NCBI GenBank assembly: GCA_963821815.1
Contig: CAWGFG010000006.1
Span: 3,472,001-3,536,000 of the forward strand
DNA from: JASGTU01 sp963821815
GTDB taxonomy: Bacteria; Chloroflexota; Anaerolineae; Caldilineales; Caldilineaceae
Direction of reading: 5' to 3'
DNA: 64,000 bases
The position numbers were made by a program, and so were the translations under genes. The notes under the pieces were generated by a model. It had not been told where the DNA came from. It worked only from the letters and a program-made list of their open reading frames with translations, and made no database searches. This document shows, piece by piece, positions 16,682 through 25,915 of the stretch. The number at the start of each line of letters is the position of its first letter. The stretch's first letter is position 1.

Positions 16682-18079
16682 ATGAGCAATACACAGCTTG
16701 TCGTGCTATCTGTCGCAGACGAACGATCTGCCCGTGATCTTGCCTCGATTCTGTCCGAGATCGATCGTCGCGATGAAAACGTCAGTATAGTGGACGCAGC
16801 CATCGCGCTGAAGGATTTCCGCGGCAAGCCGCAGACGATTCAGCTGAAGCAGCCTGTGGAATCGAGCAGCGGCAGCTTAGGCGCCATGTTCGGCGGTATC
16901 ACTTCAGTTTTCCGCGAAAAGGGCATCGACGAAGGCATTCTGCGCAAAAAAGCGGACATCATGGCCCCCGGGCAGGTGGCGCTATTCGTGCTCTACACGG
17001 GCACGTGGGACAAGTCGCGCCGCGCCCTACGCCATGCACTGAACATGTTCGGCATCGCCTACAAAGACGCCCGGCAAAAGACGACGCCATCGCCCACTCA
17101 TGACGACTATGTCTATCGTCCCGGATTCGCCGCAACCTCGGATCAGCTGGACAGCGGCAGCTTCGATAGCGTTGGCTCTGATGCTGGCGCAGAGCGCGAA
17201 TTCGAAGGTGAAACGTTTGATTCCTCAATCGATTGGCCCTCTCCCGGCGCCTACGGCGAATGGACCGAGTTGGAAGGTGATGACCCCTACTTCGGCGAGG
17301 ACAGCGCGGGCTTCGATGAAGAAGATCCCATGTTTGGCTCGGAACCGACAATAGCCGGCGCAGTCGATGCGCATGGTGATTATGACGACGATTTTGACGA
17401 GCATGAGGCATTTTTCAGGCAGACTGACGACGATGATGATTTTGATAATGAATTGGACGATGAACTAGATGGCAGGCTTGAAGCCGATGCTGCCTTAGCG
17501 GATTCTGGCGAGCTCCGTGAGGAAGACGACATCGCGCTCTATCGCGGCTTGGGTGACTCTCCGTCGAATGAGGATGAAGACTGGCTCATCGACGAAGTAA
17601 ATAAGTTCGACGCCATCGCTGAAGCGACTCGTGCCGCCCTGATCGCCGGCGCTAAGCAATCCGCTGCGTCGGCAGCCCATGCCTCAGCGGATACTGGCGA
17701 TATAGATACAAGTGATGAAGCTCGGGATGAAGGCGAACAGAATGAAGCTCTCCGAGAAGCCTCAGCTGGCATTGCCGAGCAGAGCGCAAACATCCGTATG
17801 CTGGGTTCACTGCAGCGAGAAACCGGCCTGGAGCTGGTGGAGATTGCTGCCGAGCTAGCCGAGTTCGGACAGGAAGTGCGCGAGCAGGAAATGGCGCTGC
17901 TATCGGCTGTTCTCAGCAACCGCGGCGAGAAGCTGCATGCGTTGGCTATGCAGATTGTATCCGGCGCCAACTCCGCGTCCGAACTTGCGCGTACGCTAGA
18001 TGGCGCCAGCAAGACCGTGGAAGAATTTGGCGTCAACGAGATGTACGAGGACGAAGCCCCGGATTTTGTGGAGGGGTGA
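16682..18079 (+). CDS. DUF1269-like N-terminal domain fused to a long acidic linker and helical tail
   Basis: 465 residues. Residues ~1-120 resemble the DUF1269/YkuS-like fold: TQLVVLSVADERSARDLASI, then DENVSIVDAAIALKDFRGK, a Gly-rich LGAMFGG and DIMAPGQVALFVLYTGTW. Residues ~125-320 are a low-complexity acidic region with Asp runs (DDDDDFDNELDDELD), probably disordered. Residues ~350-460 are helical and share the SAVLSNRGEKLHALA and FGVNEM motifs with the protein encoded at 15399. Together the two genes form a small paralogous module. No enzyme motif is visible. A regulatory or structural role is an inference. Confidence 0.7.
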   Translation: MSNTQLVVLSVADERSARDLASILSEIDRRDENVSIVDAAIALKDFRGKPQTIQLKQPVESSSGSLGAMFGGITSVFREKGIDEGILRKKADIMAPGQVALFVLYTGTWDKSRRALRHALNMFGIAYKDARQKTTPSPTHDDYVYRPGFAATSDQLDSGSFDSVGSDAGAEREFEGETFDSSIDWPSPGAYGEWTELEGDDPYFGEDSAGFDEEDPMFGSEPTIAGAVDAHGDYDDDFDEHEAFFRQTDDDDDFDNELDDELDGRLEADAALADSGELREEDDIALYRGLGDSPSNEDEDWLIDEVNKFDAIAEATRAALIAGAKQSAASAAHASADTGDIDTSDEARDEGEQNEALREASAGIAEQSANIRMLGSLQRETGLELVEIAAELAEFGQEVREQEMALLSAVLSNRGEKLHALAMQIVSGANSASELARTLDGASKTVEEFGVNEMYEDEAPDFVEG

Positions 18080-18204
18080 AGGGGCGATGGGGTGAAAAAA
18101 CCCTGCGAAGGCTAGCTGCTACTCGAGAAACGTGCGCGGGTGTTCGCTCACAATTAGGAAATTGACAGTCAGGCGCGTTTGCGGCGCGACTACGCCGTCT
18201 TAAC

Positions 18205-18999
18205 CTACTTCAACCGTGCTACAAGCACGTACGACAGCGGAATTCCATTTCCCGTCAACTTCGTGAACGAATTCGAGATATCATCCGGGTACTCCTGCAG
18301 GCGTTCCACGTGAATACCATTCTGCGCAAGGGTCGTGAGTATCTCGCCCATGCTGTGTGAGTAGCTGTAGAAGGTCTTGGACTTGTAGCTCGTACCGCCC
18401 ACATAGTCCATACCTTCGGAATCAATCCACGGTTCATCTCGAAAATAGGAATAAACGAACTGCCCGGGATTGTCCTCGTCGTATTCTTCTTCATTCGGCA
18501 TGGCGAGCATATTGCAGACCGGATGCATCTCGTGAATGAGCAGCACGCCGCCTTGCTGCAGGGTACTGGCTACTTTGTCGAAGAATGTGTTGAGGTTCTC
18601 GAACCACGTCAGCGCGCCGGCGGTAATCAGTATCAAGTCGAATGCATCGTCGTACTGCGCCGGTATCTCCGCGATATCGCTGGCAACGAAGCGTGTATTC
18701 AAGCCGGTGACTGCCGACAGCCGATTCCCCTCCTGCACGTAGTTCTCTGCAAAGTCGAATCCAACGCCGGACGCTGCGCCCGTCTTCACCATTTGAAGGA
18801 GTTCGCGTCCGTTGTTGCAGCAGAACTGCGCCACGTGCATTCCCCGAATGTCGAGCTCGTCCAGGATAGCGATAACCGGCGCATCCAGGAACGAGTGTTC
18901 GGGGTTGCGCAGGTCGTCTGCCAGATCATGACCGTAACCGCGCTGATGCACAGCGAAGGCTTCCTGCCACGCTTGTCGATTCTGTTCTGTATAGCTCAT
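18205..18999 (-). CDS. Class I SAM-dependent methyltransferase
   Basis: 264 residues from MSYTEQNRQAW, with GGAG 11 bases upstream; a GTG further out (19014) overlaps that ribosome site. Motif I reads VAQFCCNNGRELLQM (~56-70), motif II VGFDFAENYV (~79-88), followed by FVASDIAEIP and the motif IV region FDLILITAGALTWF (~125-138). This is the Rossmann-fold methyltransferase core with a C-terminal substrate region. The substrate cannot be read from sequence. It lies downstream of the TPP-enzyme gene on the same strand, separated by the palindrome at 19151, so co-transcription is uncertain. Confidence 0.85.
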   Translation of the reverse strand: MSYTEQNRQAWQEAFAVHQRGYGHDLADDLRNPEHSFLDAPVIAILDELDIRGMHVAQFCCNNGRELLQMVKTGAASGVGFDFAENYVQEGNRLSAVTGLNTRFVASDIAEIPAQYDDAFDLILITAGALTWFENLNTFFDKVASTLQQGGVLLIHEMHPVCNMLAMPNEEEYDEDNPGQFVYSYFRDEPWIDSEGMDYVGGTSYKSKTFYSYSHSMGEILTTLAQNGIHVERLQEYPDDISNSFTKLTGNGIPLSYVLVARLK

Positions 19000-19150
19000 G
19001 GTCTTACGCTCCACTCTGTGACAGGGCTTGTGCGACGATCAGGTATAGTTTGAACGGATAATTTTCGCTGCGTTCTTATACAGCAAAGATAGGCGATGGA
19101 AGCTCGTCCATCGCCCTATACTATATACTGTTCGATCCTATAGATTCAGA

Positions 19151-19183
19151 ACTTCCTGGAAGCTGCAGTTGCTTCCAGGAAGT
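19151..19183. repeat. Palindrome of the TTCCTGGAAGC family, copy 4
   Basis: ACTTCCTGGAAGC, a 7-base loop, and its reverse complement form a 13-bp stem 13 bases after the end of the TPP-enzyme gene. It shares its core with the repeats at 4558, 4659 and 8333 inside the phage-like cassette. No T run follows on either strand. Confidence 0.8.
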
Positions 19184-19195
19184 TACAGGTGCGGC

Positions 19196-20866
19196 CTATG
19201 TGAATTCGCGGACGGCATCCAACGCCGCACCCATAGCCGCATCAGTTTCGCGCTCCACGATAATGTCGATGATAGCCGGCTTACCGCATTTCTCGGCCCG
19301 TTCGAAGGCCGCGCTCATCTCGTCCGGATCGGTGACCCGCTCGCCGTACGCGCCGAACGATTCCGCCAGTTTGACGAAGTCGATGCCCAACCCGTCGTAG
19401 GTCAGATCAACGCCGTACTCGTATTCGTACGCATAGCGCTGGTTCTGGCGAATCAGGCTGAGATAGCCGTTGTTGACGATGATCACGATGACAGGAATCT
19501 TATGCTGGCACGCCATGGCCATTTCTTCCATCATGAAACCGAAGCCGCCATCCCCCATCACCGCGACGCACGTCGCTTCCGGCCTAGCCACCTTAGCGCC
19601 GATGGCTGCCGGCAGGTCGAACCCCAGTGTGCCCGCGCCGCCGGAGACGAGATAGGTGCGCGGTTTCGGCGTCGCCTGGAACTGGCCTGACCAGATTTGC
19701 GTGAGTCCGCAGCCGGTCGTGAAGATGGTATCCGGGCCGAAGTATTTGTTCATCTCGTAATAGACGCGCGGCGCCCGGATAGGCGTACCCTCGTAGTCGG
19801 TTTTGCGCGCCATGGACTCGCGCATCTTGGGAATCTCCTGGACGCGCGGCGTCGGCTGGCGTTGTTCTGTACGGCGTTTCGCCTCGTCGAGCAGAGCGTC
19901 AATTGCCAACCCCGCATCGGAAATTATACCCAGATCTGTGGGCACGATACGGCCGATGTGTGACGGCTCAATATTGATATGGATGAATTTGCGCCCCTGC
20001 GTATAGACCTCCAGCTTGCCGGTGTGGCGGTCGCTGAAGCGGCAGCCGATGCCCAACACAAGGTCGGATTCCATAAAGAATCGGTTTCCGAAAGGCGACC
20101 CAACCTGGATGCCGATATGGCCCACATGCAGCGGATGGCTGGCTGCGATGCCGCCGGTGGCCATGTAGGTGGTGATCACCGGAATAGACAGATACTCCGC
20201 TAGTTCAACGCACTTGTCCGCCGCATCCGACAACAGCACGCCTCCGCCCATGATCAACACCGGCTTGCTCGCGTTCAGCACCATGTCCAACGCTTGGGCA
20301 ATTTGTTCCTTGTTCGGTCCTGGATTCGTAAAAGGCAGCGGTGCGTCGGTCTCCGGCGAATAGGGAATATCCGCCATCTGCACATCCAACGGCAGGTCGA
20401 TGAGAACAGGACCGGGTCGCCCTTCGCGGGCAACACGGAAAGCCTCGCGCAAGATCGTGGGCACCTGTGTAGCCTCGGTGATGCACCACGTCGCCTTAGC
20501 CACTGGTTTGGCAATGGTCGCGATGTCCACCGCCTGGAAGGCTTCTTTGCCCAGCTGGCTGGTGACATTCTGTCCTGTGATGGCGATGAGTGGAATAGAG
20601 TCCACCTGTGCTGTGTACAAGCCGGTCACAAAGTTTGTCGCCGCAGGACCGGATGTACAGATGGCAACGGCCAGCCGACCGCTGGCGCGATAGTAGCCGT
20701 CGGCCGCGTGGGTTGCTCCTTCCTCATGCCGCGCAATGTAGTGTCGAATCTGTTGGGACTGGCCCAGATATTCGTAAACGGGATTGATGGCGGCTCCGGG
20801 AATGCCGAACGCCGCATCGATGCCCTCATCCTCTAGAATGCGGACAATAATCTCAGCAACTTTCAT
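19196..20866 (-). CDS. Glyoxylate carboligase/acetolactate synthase-like TPP enzyme
   Basis: 556 residues with the three TPP-enzyme domains. The N-terminal half follows glyoxylate carboligase closely: AFGIPGAAINPVYEYL, CTSGPAATNFVTGLYTA, DSIPLIAITGQN, then KEAFQAVDIATIAKPVAKAT and GRPGPVLIDLPLDVQMADI. The cofactor motif GDGGFGFMMEEMAMA ends in IIVNNGYL. The C-terminus ETDAAMGAALDAVREF also resembles Gcl. However, the position that is Val in classical Gcl is Glu here (RHEEGATHAADG, ~46-57), as in acetolactate synthases. It could therefore join glyoxylate, pyruvate or another 2-oxoacid. No small regulatory subunit gene is next to it. Confidence 0.75.
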   Translation of the reverse strand: MKVAEIIVRILEDEGIDAAFGIPGAAINPVYEYLGQSQQIRHYIARHEEGATHAADGYYRASGRLAVAICTSGPAATNFVTGLYTAQVDSIPLIAITGQNVTSQLGKEAFQAVDIATIAKPVAKATWCITEATQVPTILREAFRVAREGRPGPVLIDLPLDVQMADIPYSPETDAPLPFTNPGPNKEQIAQALDMVLNASKPVLIMGGGVLLSDAADKCVELAEYLSIPVITTYMATGGIAASHPLHVGHIGIQVGSPFGNRFFMESDLVLGIGCRFSDRHTGKLEVYTQGRKFIHINIEPSHIGRIVPTDLGIISDAGLAIDALLDEAKRRTEQRQPTPRVQEIPKMRESMARKTDYEGTPIRAPRVYYEMNKYFGPDTIFTTGCGLTQIWSGQFQATPKPRTYLVSGGAGTLGFDLPAAIGAKVARPEATCVAVMGDGGFGFMMEEMAMACQHKIPVIVIIVNNGYLSLIRQNQRYAYEYEYGVDLTYDGLGIDFVKLAESFGAYGERVTDPDEMSAAFERAEKCGKPAIIDIIVERETDAAMGAALDAVREFT

Positions 20867-20884
20867 AGTTGTCTCCTATTAGTT

Positions 20885-20896
20885 TTGGCGCGCCAA
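20885..20896. promoter_or_regulatory. 12-bp perfect palindrome upstream of the TPP-enzyme gene
   Basis: TTGGCGCGCCAA lies 19 bases before the start codon of the minus-strand gene. It could be an operator; no regulator is adjacent. Confidence 0.3.
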
Positions 20897-21007
20897 TGAT
20901 ATCAGTAATTTTTAGCGTAGATTCGTACGAAGCGGATACGCTTTGCGGAAGATGTTCCTTTTTCTATACCAGTAAGAGTAGTGCAGACTACTGCATCGAC
21001 ACAAAAA

Positions 21008-23437
21008 TCAGATCGGACGATTGCCGAAAGCTCGCCAATGGACATTCAATAGATGTAAAGCCAGGATGAGGTATTCAACTCGCTCCTGTCCGTATTGCTG
21101 CAGAGCGCGTAAGCATTCGTCAATGACTAATCTTGGCGCCTCATCCAGCGACTCCTGCGGCATGAGCGACAGCACGTGAACCAGTTCTTTGATTCCGTGG
21201 TCAAGGTCGCCTGAAGCAAAGGCACTGATCGACGCATCCATGCGAGTGCTCAATTCGTCGGGTGTTTCTTTCTTGCGGCGCTTCGGGATGATTCGCTTCT
21301 GTAAAGTAGTCATGGCAACCGCCGCAGCCGTGCCTGCGTCACCAGCTATGGGCCGGATCAAGCGGATGAACAGGTAGTCTTGGCCGATCAAGCGTGCGAT
21401 AGCCAGCGCCAGTTCCATACGAGCGCCCTTGTTCTCCATTTCTCTTAGCAGGTGCAGAAGATCGGCCATTGCCTCATCTGCACCCAAGTTGCCCAGGGAC
21501 GATGCATAGGCCATCAGCAAGCCTTTATCCGTTTCCGACCGTACCCCTTTTAGCATGGCTGCGACCGAGTCAGTATCCTTCAGCCAGCCCAGTGCACGAA
21601 TGCTTTGCACGCGCACAGAGCGGTATGGGTTGTTCATGGACACGCGCAGCGGTTCGATTGCCGCACTGTCTCCCATACGTCCCAGTGCCCAAGCCGCCTG
21701 CGCACTCAGTGCCAACTCGGTGCCGTCCAGTATGCCAACCATGGCGTCCGTCAAGCGCGGATCATGCCGCATTTTGGAAATGGCAATCTCCGCTTCGTAC
21801 CGCACGGAATACCGGGGATCGGTCAGCGCGGCGATCAGTTCCTCTACGGTGAGCCGGCTACCCGCTCGGCCCAGCTGCTCCGTGCGGATGACCGTCGAGT
21901 ATTCATCCTTGGCCATCTGGTTGCGGATGAGCGATGTCATGGCCATGAATGGATTGCCGCGAAAGAATAAACCTGCGAATTCAAGTACGCCATAGGACTG
22001 CTCAGCTTGGATACTTTGCAGCACCGGTTGTCCGATGATGGTCAACACAAATCCAAACAGAAAGAGCGGCACATACGGGTCCAGCACAAAGTAGCCTAGG
22101 TGACCCGAGAGCCCATGCGTCATGTCCAACACGCGACCGCCAAGTAGTTGACTTAAGCCGGAGACGATGCCGATCCATGCGGCGTACAAGGCCATGTAGC
22201 CCATCTTCATCTCGGGCGGCACAAGATGCACATGCAGCAAGCGACCAGCCCCGATCACCCAGCCGACGCCTGCGATCCCTTGTATGAATGCGATGCCCAG
22301 GGCGAAGTAGAGGCTGTAGCCAGCCTGCCGCGGGATCAGCCACCACAATACAGGCAACGCAATCAGCATTGCGGCGCCGGTGCGCATGACTGGCTTGCTG
22401 CCATAGCGGTCCGCCGCCCATCCCCAGCCATAGCTGGACAGTAATGTACCTGTCAATGTTCCGATCTGGACCCAGATGACGAGACCGGCAGGGATGCCCA
22501 CCTGCTCTTGCAGATAGAGCGGCAAAAAGGAGGTCACCGAGGCGAAACCCAGCGTAATCAGGCTCACGCCTATTAGGTAGCGGCGATAATCGCTATTCTG
22601 CAGTGCGTTGCGCATATCGGCTGTGCGCGAGCGACCTGATTCCCGCTGGTGGACAGGCGCTCCGCCGGGGATAAATGTGAACGCCCAGAGCGCCACGAAG
22701 CCGGCTAACACACCGGCGCCGATGAGCACCATATAGCCCGACAGCCCAGCGGTTCTGTTGATCGTGATACCTGCCACAATGATGCTAAATAGACCCGCCA
22801 GCGTGGTGTAGATGTTGTCCTTGGCTGCATACTTCCCGCGCACGGCGTTGGGAACATACTCCTGTACCCATGGAATGAAACCGGTCTCCATGAACGCGCG
22901 CAGAATGGCAAAAATTAACACGATGACCGTGACAAAACCGAGCGCGGCAGAAGAACCAAAGGTGGTTGTTACCCACGGCGTGAGCAGCAGAAACGCAGTT
23001 ACCACCGTGCGCGTGCCGTATGCCGTTAGAAAGGTGCGTTTGTAGCCGAAGCGGACAACCAGCGGCGCGATAAACAGTGCCAATACGCTGGTGAAGGGCA
23101 GCAGTGACAGGAGACCGCCGATTTGGCTCTTGCTCAGCCCCAACGTATTCAGGAAGAGTACGAATACCGAGCCGAAGAACGTGAACTGTGCGAAAATGGA
23201 GTTGAACGCGTTGCCGCCCAAGCTCCAGGGCAGTCCGCGCAACTTGGCCAATGTCGTGGGTCCTGGCGTAGCTAATAGGGCGGCTGCTACGTGATCGCCA
23301 TGGACGCCATTCTCCTCAGCGAATTCATCTGGAACAAATTCCTTTCCGGAGCTGTCGAGCAATAGTTGTTCAGCTTCCAGCCCCAGTGTTAGCTCTGCCT
23401 CTTCTACAACGTTCTGATCAGGACGCTCTGTATTCAA
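21008..23437 (-). CDS. MFS transporter fused to C-terminal HEAT-like repeats
   Basis: 809 residues, about twice the usual MFS length. An acidic ~60-residue N-terminal tail precedes a 12-helix transporter core (~65-500) with FTFFGSVFVLFLNTLGLSKSQIG-like helix 1-2 and the loop VVRFGYKRTF. After the last helix (FVLTIIGQPVLQS), residues ~525-720 form HEAT/PBS-lyase-like repeats: ALTDPRYSVRYEAEIAISKM, GTELALSAQAAWALGRMGD, NPYRSVRVQSIRALGWLKD. A helical cytoplasmic tail follows. The repeats could sense a partner protein or regulate transport. The substrate is unknown. It lies alone on the minus strand between the TPP enzyme and a broken permease. Confidence 0.85.
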   Translation of the reverse strand: MNTERPDQNVVEEAELTLGLEAEQLLLDSSGKEFVPDEFAEENGVHGDHVAAALLATPGPTTLAKLRGLPWSLGGNAFNSIFAQFTFFGSVFVLFLNTLGLSKSQIGGLLSLLPFTSVLALFIAPLVVRFGYKRTFLTAYGTRTVVTAFLLLTPWVTTTFGSSAALGFVTVIVLIFAILRAFMETGFIPWVQEYVPNAVRGKYAAKDNIYTTLAGLFSIIVAGITINRTAGLSGYMVLIGAGVLAGFVALWAFTFIPGGAPVHQRESGRSRTADMRNALQNSDYRRYLIGVSLITLGFASVTSFLPLYLQEQVGIPAGLVIWVQIGTLTGTLLSSYGWGWAADRYGSKPVMRTGAAMLIALPVLWWLIPRQAGYSLYFALGIAFIQGIAGVGWVIGAGRLLHVHLVPPEMKMGYMALYAAWIGIVSGLSQLLGGRVLDMTHGLSGHLGYFVLDPYVPLFLFGFVLTIIGQPVLQSIQAEQSYGVLEFAGLFFRGNPFMAMTSLIRNQMAKDEYSTVIRTEQLGRAGSRLTVEELIAALTDPRYSVRYEAEIAISKMRHDPRLTDAMVGILDGTELALSAQAAWALGRMGDSAAIEPLRVSMNNPYRSVRVQSIRALGWLKDTDSVAAMLKGVRSETDKGLLMAYASSLGNLGADEAMADLLHLLREMENKGARMELALAIARLIGQDYLFIRLIRPIAGDAGTAAAVAMTTLQKRIIPKRRKKETPDELSTRMDASISAFASGDLDHGIKELVHVLSLMPQESLDEAPRLVIDECLRALQQYGQERVEYLILALHLLNVHWRAFGNRPI

Positions 23438-23624
23438 GAAAAACTCTTTCCATTGCCGGTTTCGCGTGCATACATCGCACTGTTACTACAGTGCAATATT
23501 TCATTCGTATGTAATTCTTACATGGTTGCGATGGTGCGCGCAATCTGAGCGCCCCGTACAGTCTCGTCAGACAACTAGCTGCTACGACGAGAGCACGCTC
23601 CACATCGCATGCACAGCCTGCTGT

Positions 23625-24567
23625 TCAGCGGCTGGAGCGAGTCCGCGTCGCCAGGAAGATGCCTACAGCGATGAAGACAATGCCCACAGCCTGATACCAT
23701 TGAAAGCGCTCACCAAGCAAAAGCACAGCCATGATACTACCGAAGACGGGCAACAGATGAATGAAGAGACCGGCACGGTTGGCGCCAATCAAGTCTACGC
23801 CGCGATTGTAGCAGAAGTAGGAGACTACGGACGGGAAGATCATGACATACCCCACCGCCAGAAGCATGGCACGGTTGACAACGACGGGACGTCCAGCCGC
23901 GGATTCCCACACATAAAAGGGTAAGTTCATCAGCGCGCCAAGAAAGAATATGACGGCGAGAAAGCTGAGCGGATGCATGGAGGGTCGCTTGCGCAACAAG
24001 GTGGAATAACCAGCATAGGAGAGCACGGCTACGAACACGATGAGATCGCCTTTGTTCAGCGAAAGCGAGCACAGCATTTCGATGTTGCCTTGCATGATGA
24101 TGATGAAGGCGCCCGTCACACTGATGGCGATGCCGATGGCTTGAATCCACGTGATACGGTCGCGGAAGAGCAGGAAGGAAAATAGTACGATGAGCACCGG
24201 CATGAGCGACTGCAGGAGCAGCGCGTTGATGGCGGTCGTCCACTGCAGGCCCGTGTAGATAAGTGTGTTGAATGCGCCAATGCCCAGCGCTGCCAGCAGC
24301 ACGACGATAGGCCAGTGCTTGCGTATAGCCGGCCAATCCTTGCGCAGATGCGGCCACGCGGAAAACAATAACGATGCAGAACGCGCCGGTCCAGCGCCAG
24401 AACGCCAGCCCCACCGGCGGCACGTCCGCTCGTACAGCCCGCCCGATGATGAAGTTGCCGGCCCAGAAGAAGACGGCAAGCGGCAACAGCAAATAGGGTA
24501 AGTCATAGAGATACGCGACTGTGCGCGTGACAGGGTTACGGTCGGGTCCTGTAGAAGTAGCGGACAT
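23625..24567 (-). pseudogene. EamA/DMT-family permease with a frameshift
   Basis: The N-terminal part (24567 inward) reads MSATSTGPDRNPVTRTVAYL then LLPLAVFFWAGNFIIGRAV and RWTGAFCIVIVF, the first EamA helices. The rest continues one frame away: AWPHLRKDWPAIRKHWP, then AALGIGAFNTLIYTGLQWTT and a second EamA repeat to residue ~300. Removing one base in the TTTTCC run near 24358-24366 would restore a normal ten-helix drug/metabolite transporter. Either the gene is broken or the assembly has an extra base. No ribosome site of note precedes the start. Substrate unknown. Confidence 0.75.
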
Positions 24568-24764
24568 AGGCGCTTATCATGATGGTGGGTATTGACGAAA
24601 CTTGTATCAGTATACCGCATACTCCGTGAGGCGCTCATCATCGTGAAGAGAATCCAACAAATATGGATGAATCGTAACGTGTTCAAGTCAAACTGGCGAA
24701 TCAGGATTCTCCAGTTCGGCGTTAGCCTGAACAGGATCATCGGATTTGATATAGCAACGGACAC

Positions 24765-25643
24765 TCAATACAAGCTTGCAGCGTCCCTCGGCAGCGCTCT
24801 AACGTGCTCCAGGTGTGCACTGACGCGCGCATCATCCTCAGCAGGATACGCGTAACCGGTACGATCCGCCACATGATGCGCCACTCGCCGGAACAGCGAA
24901 GTCGTTGTGAGTAAGGCATTCCACATATTTTCGAGCGAACTGTCCGCATAGGTAGCCTTCATCAGCTGCCACAGTTCTGGTTCCAGATAGGTCTGCAGCC
25001 GCTTGTTGTGGCTGCCCAGGTTTACTCGGAAATCCGTCCGAATGCCCACATGCCAGACCAGCATTTTCATGAGCTGCTGGTGAACGATATCAAACGTGTG
25101 CTTGGCGTAGATGATCTCCTCGCGCCACAAACCTTTCGCCACGTAGGGACACACCCACCAGAACTCGTTGCAGCAGTCGAGGTACGCTTTTTCACTTGGC
25201 GGTGCGGGCAGGTAATCCTCTTCGTTGGCGGCTGGCAGTGGAGGAATACAACCCTCCTTGTCCATCAGCAGGCGACTGAGGCTTTCAAGCCGATACTCGC
25301 TGAGCCTCTCGATGGGGATGAGCGTCAGATCGATGCGATTGCCGTCCATGAACTGCATGAGATATGCGTATTTGTCATAGCCCGCAGGCGCCGGAGCGGG
25401 CATGTCGTCCGGCGTCTGCAGGATCATACGCTCGCCGAAACGGTCGATCCAGCTTGGGTCGGCGAGAAACGAGTCAAAGTCTGACATGATATAGACAACG
25501 TCATAGTCCTGGAAGATGTCGGGTGTCGCGTTCGGGTTCACGCGCGAGCCGTTGAGGATAGCCGCCCGAATGCGGGGGTCCTCTTTTGCCGTTTCCAGTA
25601 TGAGGTCCATCATCTCTTCCGGGCTGCGCGTAGTTGGGTACAT
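24765..25643 (-). CDS. Aminoglycoside 6-adenylyltransferase-like protein (ANT(6) family)
   Basis: 292 residues, ribosome site GAGAGGAA. It follows the ANT(6)/streptomycin adenylyltransferase family along its length: AILNGSRVNPNATPDIFQDYDVVYI (nucleotidyltransferase GSR and D-x-D-type motif, ~28-52), SWIDRFGERMILQ, FMDGNRIDLTLIPIE, and a C-terminal helical domain with VWHVGIRTDFRVNLG and YLEPELW. The family transfers AMP to the 6-OH of streptomycin. Chromosomal homologues are often not resistance genes, so the natural substrate here is uncertain. It is a single gene with no mobile element next to it. Confidence 0.85.
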   Translation of the reverse strand: MYPTTRSPEEMMDLILETAKEDPRIRAAILNGSRVNPNATPDIFQDYDVVYIMSDFDSFLADPSWIDRFGERMILQTPDDMPAPAPAGYDKYAYLMQFMDGNRIDLTLIPIERLSEYRLESLSRLLMDKEGCIPPLPAANEEDYLPAPPSEKAYLDCCNEFWWVCPYVAKGLWREEIIYAKHTFDIVHQQLMKMLVWHVGIRTDFRVNLGSHNKRLQTYLEPELWQLMKATYADSSLENMWNALLTTTSLFRRVAHHVADRTGYAYPAEDDARVSAHLEHVRALPRDAASLY

Positions 25644-25915
25644 CTGAAACGTTCCTCTCGGGTCTCCTACCGTGGCTGCAAGCTTTGCTGCAGATTTTGT
25701 TCAGACTAATTCGTTACGGCTGCGTATCTCTAATTGTGCAGCAATACTGTGACAAGTCAACGGACATCTGTCCAGCACAGGTCAAAGCCACCGGTATCCT
25801 GGTTTTCCCCGGATTACCAACTCTGCTTGTATACTAATTGTTACATTGAACGTAATATGAATACAATCCGCCTATTCCCTTACTACACGCAATGCACAGC
25901 CTAAGGACCGCTCGC

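Noticed and set aside
20885..20896. TTGGCGCGCCAA as part of a dispersed repeat family
   Set aside because: I saw no second copy in the window, so it is kept only as a weak operator candidate.
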